Source: Alphaproteobacteria bacterium (lineage in GTDB: Bacteria; Pseudomonadota; Alphaproteobacteria; Bin65). From it: a DNA stretch of 64,000 nucleotides. The stretch covers positions 1 to 64,000 of the forward strand of contig JAJEGH010000008.1 in assembly GCA_022819985.1 (NCBI GenBank). Direction: 5' to 3'. Shown in pieces: positions 59,514 through 64,000 of this stretch. A program made the translations under genes and the position numbers. Every line of letters begins with the position of its first letter. Positions within the stretch are counted from its first letter, which is position 1. The notes under the pieces are model-generated. The model made no database searches. It worked only from the letters and a program-made list of their open reading frames with translations, and had not been told where the DNA came from.

Positions 59514-60364
59514 GCCAGCACGCCCCGGAAGCTGGTCGCAGTCGGGCCGGACATCAGGACATGGTCGTCCTCGGCCCAGTCGATGTGCAGTTCTCCGCCG
59601 TCGACCTCGACCGTCACCCTGCGGTCCGTCAGGCCTCTTCGCACCCCGGCGACGGCCGCCGCGCAGGCGCCGGAGCCGCACGCCTGGGTCAGCCCCGCGC
59701 CGCGCTCCCACACACGCAGGCGAAGCCGGTCGCGGCCCTTCACCTGGGCGATGCCGATATTGGCCCGCTCCGGGAACAGGCGGTGGCGCTCCAGCCTAGG
59801 GCCGATCCGCTCCACGGGCACTGCAGCCACATCCTCGACGAAGAAGACGGCGTGGGGGTTGCCCATGCCGACTCCGACCGGATCGCAGAGCGTACCTTCC
59901 GCAATGCCGAGATGCAGCGTGTCCCGGTCCTCCGACAACGGGATGCCTCGCCAGTCGAGCGCCGGCCGGCCCATATCCACTGCGACCGTGCCGTCGCCGT
60001 TGCGCAGGCAATCGAGCACGCCGGCGACGCTCTCGAAGGAGATTTCGGCGCTGCCGGTCTCGTCCATCAGCAGGGCAGCGGCGCAGCGGGTGCCGTTGCC
60101 GCAGGCGCCGGAGTCCGAGCCGTCGCTGTTCAGGAAGAGCAATCCGTAGTCCGCCAGCCCGGTCGACGGCGGCGTAATCAGGATAAGCTGGTCGCAGCCG
60201 ACGCCCCGGTGCCGGTCGGCGATCCGCGCCGCGGTCCGGGCGCAGGGCGCCGCCGTGCCGTCCCGCAGGTCGAGCATCACGAAGTCGTTGCCCGCGCCGT
60301 GCATCTTGACGAAGGGAAAGCCGGCGGGCCGGAAGGCGGGCCCGGTCTGGTCGGTCTCGCTCAT
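59510..60364 (-). CDS. dapF: Diaminopimelate epimerase
   Basis: 284 residues, cofactor-free two-Cys epimerase making meso-DAP from LL-DAP for lysine and cell wall. VKMHGAGNDFVMLD at the start and the two catalytic Cys regions DSGACGNGTRCAA and LTQACGSGACAAA. Start 60364 (MSETDQTGP) is preferred to an upstream in-frame ATG. First gene of the minus-strand cluster dapF-mtaB-ftsY-yciB. Confidence 0.96.
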   Translation of the reverse strand: MSETDQTGPAFRPAGFPFVKMHGAGNDFVMLDLRDGTAAPCARTAARIADRHRGVGCDQLILITPPSTGLADYGLLFLNSDGSDSGACGNGTRCAAALLMDETGSAEISFESVAGVLDCLRNGDGTVAVDMGRPALDWRGIPLSEDRDTLHLGIAEGTLCDPVGVGMGNPHAVFFVEDVAAVPVERIGPRLERHRLFPERANIGIAQVKGRDRLRLRVWERGAGLTQACGSGACAAAVAGVRRGLTDRRVTVEVDGGELHIDWAEDDHVLMSGPTATSFRGVLA

Positions 60365-60527
60365 GGCTGGGGAGATATGGTGTTTCCGCCGCCCCTGTCC
60401 ACGCGGCACAGTGTTTGAGGAGAACGGCGCCTGCTGCGGCGTTTGCCGGCTTGACCGGCCGCCGGCGCCCGCCTACATCGCGCCCGGAATTCAGCGCCGA
60501 AACGCCCATGGCGCTCCCGAGGGGGCC

Positions 60528-60557
60528 CGCCCGTCTGCGAAGGTTCGCACACGGGCG
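60528..60557 (+). promoter_or_regulatory. Hairpin in the ffh leader
   Basis: CGCCCGT (60528-60534) pairs with ACGGGCG (60551-60557), with an inner GCGA/TCGC stem and small internal loop. It ends 49 bp before the ffh ATG. Could fold in the leader RNA; no function known. Confidence 0.45.
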
Positions 60558-60606
60558 CGTTTTGCATTGGGCAGGACGGTGCGGGAGCAGCGGACACCGG
60601 ACGCGC

Positions 60607-62085
60607 ATGTTCGACAGCCTGACGAGCAGACTGGGCGACGTTTTCGACAAGCTGACCCGCCGCGGGTCGCTGGGCGAAGCGGACGTCACGGCGGCGCTGC
60701 GCGAGGTCCGGGTCGCTCTGCTGGAGGCCGATGTCGCGCTGCCCGTCGTCCGGGATTTCATCGATCGGGTGAAAGAACGCGCCGTCGGCGCCGAAGTGCT
60801 CCGGAGCGTCACGCCGGGCCAGCATGTCGTCAAGATCGTCAACGACGAACTGGTCGAGACCCTGGGTCGCGAGGTCGAGGAAATCGATCTGCGGACCCAG
60901 CCGCCGGCCGTTCTGCTGCTGGTCGGCTTGCAGGGCTCGGGCAAGACGACGACCGCCGCCAAGATCGGCAAATACCTCACCGAGAAAGAGCGCAAGCGCG
61001 TGCTGATGGCCTCGCTCGACACGCGGCGGCCGGCGGCGCAGGAACAATTGCGCGTGCTCGGCGAGCAGGCGCAGGTGGCGACGCTGCCGGTCGTCATGGG
61101 CGAGCCGCCGGAAGCGATCGCCCGGCGCGCCTTCCAGACCGGCAAGCTGGAAGCCTGGGACGTCGTCATCCTCGATACCGCCGGCCGACTGCATATCGAC
61201 GACGAACTGATGGAGGAGGTCGCCGCGGTCGGCAAGGCGACGAACCCGGTCGAGACCCTGCTGGTCGCCGACGCGATGACCGGCCAGGACGCCGTCACAG
61301 TCGCGAAGGCCTTTGACGAGCAGGTCGGCATCACCGGCATCGTGCTGACCCGGATCGACGGCGACGCGCGCGGTGGTGCGGCGCTGTCGATGCGCGCGGT
61401 CACCGGCAAGCCGATCAAGCTGATGGGCACCGGCGAGAAGCTGGACGGACTCGAACCCTTCCACCCCGACCGGATCGCGAGCCGCATCCTCGGCATGGGC
61501 GACGTCGTCAGCCTGGTCGAGAAGGCGGCCGACACCATCGAGCAGGAAGAGGCCGAAAGGCTCGCCCGGAAGATTCAGAAAGGCAGCCTCGATCTCGAGG
61601 ACATGCTCGGCCAGCTCCGCCAGCTCAAGAATATGGGCGGGCTCGGCTCCCTGATGAACCTGCTGCCGGGCGTCGCCCGGGCAAAAAAGCAGATGGCCGC
61701 CGCCAACGTCGACGAGAAGACGATCGGCCGGCAGGAGGCGATCATCCTGTCGATGACGGTGAAGGAGCGGCGCAGCCCGCAGATCATCCACGCCTCGCGC
61801 AAGAAGCGCATCGCGGCCGGCTCCGGCGTGACGGTGCAGGACGTCAACAAGCTGCTGAAACAGTGGCAGGAAATGAACAAGGTGATGAAGCGCATGAAGA
61901 AGATGGGGAAGAAAGGCCGGCTGCCCGATCTCTCCCAGCTTCAGGACGGCGCCCTGCCCGGCGACATGCAGCTTCCCGGGCTCGGTGGTGGGCCTCTGGG
62001 CGGCGGCCCCTTGGGCGGCGGCTCCGGTCTGCCCGGCGGTCTCGCCAACCTGCCGCCCGGCTTCGGCAAGCGGCGCGTGAAATAG
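60607..62085 (+). CDS. ffh: Signal recognition particle protein Ffh
   Basis: 492-residue SRP54 GTPase. N domain ([20 protein letters not shown]), G domain with [43 protein letters not shown] and [13 protein letters not shown], then the Met-rich M domain that binds 4.5S RNA and signal peptides ([27 protein letters not shown]). It ends with a Gly/Pro/Leu-rich tail containing [12 protein letters not shown]. Start 60607 gives the normal [13 protein letters not shown] beginning. Confidence 0.97.
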   Translation: MFDSLTSRLGDVFDKLTRRGSLGEADVTAALREVRVALLEADVALPVVRDFIDRVKERAVGAEVLRSVTPGQHVVKIVNDELVETLGREVEEIDLRTQPPAVLLLVGLQGSGKTTTAAKIGKYLTEKERKRVLMASLDTRRPAAQEQLRVLGEQAQVATLPVVMGEPPEAIARRAFQTGKLEAWDVVILDTAGRLHIDDELMEEVAAVGKATNPVETLLVADAMTGQDAVTVAKAFDEQVGITGIVLTRIDGDARGGAALSMRAVTGKPIKLMGTGEKLDGLEPFHPDRIASRILGMGDVVSLVEKAADTIEQEEAERLARKIQKGSLDLEDMLGQLRQLKNMGGLGSLMNLLPGVARAKKQMAAANVDEKTIGRQEAIILSMTVKERRSPQIIHASRKKRIAAGSGVTVQDVNKLLKQWQEMNKVMKRMKKMGKKGRLPDLSQLQDGALPGDMQLPGLGGGPLGGGPLGGGSGLPGGLANLPPGFGKRRVK

Positions 62086-62131
62086 CGCAAACCCAAGAGC
62101 ACCTCAGAACGGAACCAAAGAGAACACTCGC

Positions 62132-62578
62132 ATGTCCCTACGCATCAGATTGGCCCGGGGCGGGGCAAAAAAGCGCCCGTTTTACCGGATTGTCGTGGCC
62201 GATTCGCGGATGCCGCGCGACGGCCGCTTCATCGAGCGCGTCGGTTCCTACAATCCGATGCTGCCGAAGGACCATCCGGACCGGGTCGTCCTGAAGGAGG
62301 AGCGGGTCCGGCACTGGCTCGGCGTCGGCGCCCTGCCGTCGGATCGCGTGTCGCGGTTCCTGGGCACCGCCGGTCTCGCGGCTCAGCGCGCGGCGCCGGT
62401 CCAGACGAAGAAACATCTGCCGGGCGAGAAGACGCTGGAGCGGCGTCGCGAGCGCGAGGAGAAAAGGAAGGCCGGAGCGGCGGCCAAGGCGGAAGCGAAA
62501 GCCGAGGCTGCGGTTGAAGCCGAAGCTGCAGTTGAAGCCGAGGCCGAAGCTGATGTCGAAGCAGAGGCTGAAGGCTGA
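62132..62578 (+). CDS. rpsP: 30S ribosomal protein S16
   Basis: 148 residues. Core [35 protein letters not shown] and [17 protein letters not shown] are classic bS16. After about residue 90 there is a Lys/Glu/Ala-rich extension ending in an AEAE repeat, a feature of several alphaproteobacterial S16 proteins. Begins the rpsP-rimM-trmD-rplS cluster, 46 bp after ffh. Confidence 0.97.
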   Translation: MSLRIRLARGGAKKRPFYRIVVADSRMPRDGRFIERVGSYNPMLPKDHPDRVVLKEERVRHWLGVGALPSDRVSRFLGTAGLAAQRAAPVQTKKHLPGEKTLERRREREEKRKAGAAAKAEAKAEAAVEAEAAVEAEAEADVEAEAEG

Positions 62579-62609
62579 AACGGCGGCGCTGCCGCCGGTC
62601 CGGCCGGTC

Positions 62610-63158
62610 ATGTCGGAGCGCAGGATGGTCTGTATCGGAGCGGTTGCCGGGGCGCACGGCGTGCGCGGCAACGTGAGGATCAAGCCGTTCACGGACGCGC
62701 CGGAGGACGTCGCCGCCTACGGGCCGGTGACCGACGCCGAGGGCGCACGCGCCTTCGACCTGACACTGGTCGGCGAATCCGGCGGCACGATCATTGCGCG
62801 CCTGAGCGGCATCGAGGACCGCGACGCGGCCGAAGCGCTCAAGGGCCTCCGCCTCCATGTCCCGCGCGGACGCCTGCCGGCGCCGGCGGAGGACGAATTC
62901 TACCACGCCGACCTGATCGGCCTGCGCGTCGTCGATTCGGAGGGCCGCGCTGCCGGAACCGTCCACGCGCTTTACGATTTCGGCGCCGGCGACGTGATCG
63001 AAATCCGCCGGCCGTCCCGTCCGCCGGTCCTGCTGCCCTTTACCCGGGCGGTCGTCCCCGAAATCGACCTGTCTGCGGGCGAAGTGATCGTAGATGCCGC
63101 GCATCTGGCGGAAGCCGGCGCGGCACCGGCGCCGGCGGGCAGGGAGGACGACCGGTGA
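62610..63158 (+). CDS. rimM: 16S rRNA processing protein RimM
   Basis: 182-residue 30S assembly factor that binds S19. [21 protein letters not shown] opens the N-terminal barrel and [20 protein letters not shown] the PRC-type C-terminal domain, ending [15 protein letters not shown]. The start at 62610 (MSERRMV) is used; an upstream in-frame ATG at 62514 lies inside the rpsP tail. Its stop overlaps the trmD GTG start. Confidence 0.94.
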   Translation: MSERRMVCIGAVAGAHGVRGNVRIKPFTDAPEDVAAYGPVTDAEGARAFDLTLVGESGGTIIARLSGIEDRDAAEALKGLRLHVPRGRLPAPAEDEFYHADLIGLRVVDSEGRAAGTVHALYDFGAGDVIEIRRPSRPPVLLPFTRAVVPEIDLSAGEVIVDAAHLAEAGAAPAPAGREDDR

Positions 63159-63886
63159 ACGGGCGCACCGCCCCCTGGTCGGCCACCGTGCTGACCCTGT
63201 TCCCGGAGATGTTTCCGGGCTGCCTGGGCCATTCGCTGGCGGGCAAGGCACTGGACGACGGCCTGTGGTCGCTGGAAGCCGTGGACATCCGGGATTTCGC
63301 GCGCGACAGGCACGCCACGGTGGACGATACGCCCTTCGGCGGCGGGCCGGGCATGGTGATGCGGGCCGACATCGTCGATGCGGCGCTGCGTTCGCTGGAT
63401 ACCGGACCGGCGGACAGCCGACCGCGCATCTTCCTGTCGCCGCGCGGCGCACCGCTGACCCAGCGGCGGGCGCGCGAAATGGCGGCGGGACCCGGCGCGA
63501 TTGTCCTGTGCGGACGCTACGAGGGGGTCGACCAGCGGGCGATCGAGGCCAACGGCCTGGAGGAAATGAGCATCGGCGACTATGTCCTGTCCGGCGGCGA
63601 GCCGGCGGCGGCGGTGCTGATCGACGCCTGCGTGCGGCTGCTGCCCGGCGTGGTCGGCGACGCAAGATCGCTGGCGGAGGAGAGTTTCGAACGGGGACTG
63701 CTGGAGCATCCCCATTACACGCGACCGCAGACCTGGAACGGCATGACGGTGCCGGAAGTGCTGCTGTCGGGACATCACGCGCGGGTCGCCGAATGGCGGT
63801 TGGCGCAGGCTGAGGAAATCACCCGGTTGCGCCGGCCCGACCTGTGGGCCCGATATGCCGGGCAGCAACCGGGGAAAGGCGTGTAG
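63155..63886 (+). CDS. trmD: tRNA (guanine37-N1)-methyltransferase TrmD
   Basis: 243-residue SPOUT methylase making m1G37. [41 protein letters not shown] and [11 protein letters not shown] include the knotted AdoMet site. GTG start overlaps the rimM stop as GTGA; the next upstream in-frame start is not available, so the GTG is well supported. Confidence 0.96.
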   Translation: MNGRTAPWSATVLTLFPEMFPGCLGHSLAGKALDDGLWSLEAVDIRDFARDRHATVDDTPFGGGPGMVMRADIVDAALRSLDTGPADSRPRIFLSPRGAPLTQRRAREMAAGPGAIVLCGRYEGVDQRAIEANGLEEMSIGDYVLSGGEPAAAVLIDACVRLLPGVVGDARSLAEESFERGLLEHPHYTRPQTWNGMTVPEVLLSGHHARVAEWRLAQAEEITRLRRPDLWARYAGQQPGKGV

Positions 63887-63890
63887 GCCC

Positions 63891-64000
63891 ATGAACATCA
63901 TTCAGGAAATCGAACAGGAGCATCTCGCCGGAATTGCCGGGGACAAGGAGATCCCGGATTTCAGCCCCGGCGACACGGTGCGGGTCAATGTGCGGGTCGT
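63891..64000 (+). CDS. rplS: 50S ribosomal protein L19, 5' part
   Basis: ATG four bases after the trmD stop. The 36 codons before the right edge read [15 protein letters not shown] then [15 protein letters not shown], the normal bL19 beginning. The rest lies outside the window. Confidence 0.93.
   Translation, partial: MNIIQEIEQEHLAGIAGDKEIPDFSPGDTVRVNVRV

Overview
The window is chromosomal DNA of a GC-rich alphaproteobacterium. Three things point there: an alphaproteobacterial LexA box (GTTC-N7-GTTC) beside an imuA-like gene; the housekeeping orders yciB-ftsY-mtaB-dapF / ffh-rpsP-rimM-trmD-rplS and yqeY-dnaG-rpoD; and a trimethylamine / N-methylglutamate gene set typical of marine and soil alphaproteobacteria. 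A Rhodospirillales-like or related uncultured marine lineage is my guess; no rRNA is present to settle it.

Layout. 1-6012: imuA-like start, EamA exporter, glutathione-dependent formaldehyde dehydrogenase (frmA), gamma-glutamyltransferase, MFS transporter and EVE protein. 6041-8530: small accessory zone with an AbrB/PIN toxin-antitoxin pair, a Rap1a/Tai-like secreted protein, an intact Phd/PIN pair, and a second Phd antitoxin whose PIN toxin is cut to a stub. 8689-11555: acetyl-CoA synthetase, an HTH gene and an odd tRNA-like gene with an oversized anticodon arm. 11608-30679: the centrepiece, a methylated-amine catabolic region. It has a Liv-type ABC transporter, Tmm (TMA to TMAO), a TPR-like protein, Tdm (TMAO to dimethylamine plus formaldehyde), a nitrilase-family hydrolase, a GntR/FCD regulator, GmaS and MgsABC (methylamine to gamma-glutamylmethylamide to N-methylglutamate), a small unknown protein and formate-THF ligase. 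Six arrays of ATTGGT-like hexamers, repeated with a 10-bp period, lie in the three main non-coding gaps of this cluster, which suggests one shared and apparently undescribed operator system.

30701-34790: dispersed palindromic repeats, an SDR, an ADP-forming acyl-CoA synthetase and an orphan TetR-type palindrome. 34791-45291: greA, carBA, yqeY, dnaG and rpoD. 45345-49176: an AT-rich restriction-modification island (HNH endonuclease convergent with two adenine methyltransferases). 49376-54062: a tightly packed catabolic operon (NicX-like ring-opening dioxygenase, alpha/beta hydrolase, acyl-CoA dehydrogenase, acyl-CoA ligase). 54070-64000: asd, small proteins, a second copy of the palindromic repeat, and the ftsY/ffh/ribosomal-protein cluster, which runs off the right edge inside rplS.

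How it fits together: Tmm, Tdm, GmaS and MgsABC strip methyl groups from trimethylamine. Released formaldehyde can go to FrmA (glutathione route) or to folate, where Fhs interconverts formate and formyl-THF. Dimethylamine monooxygenase and N-methylglutamate dehydrogenase, needed to close the pathway, are not in the window.
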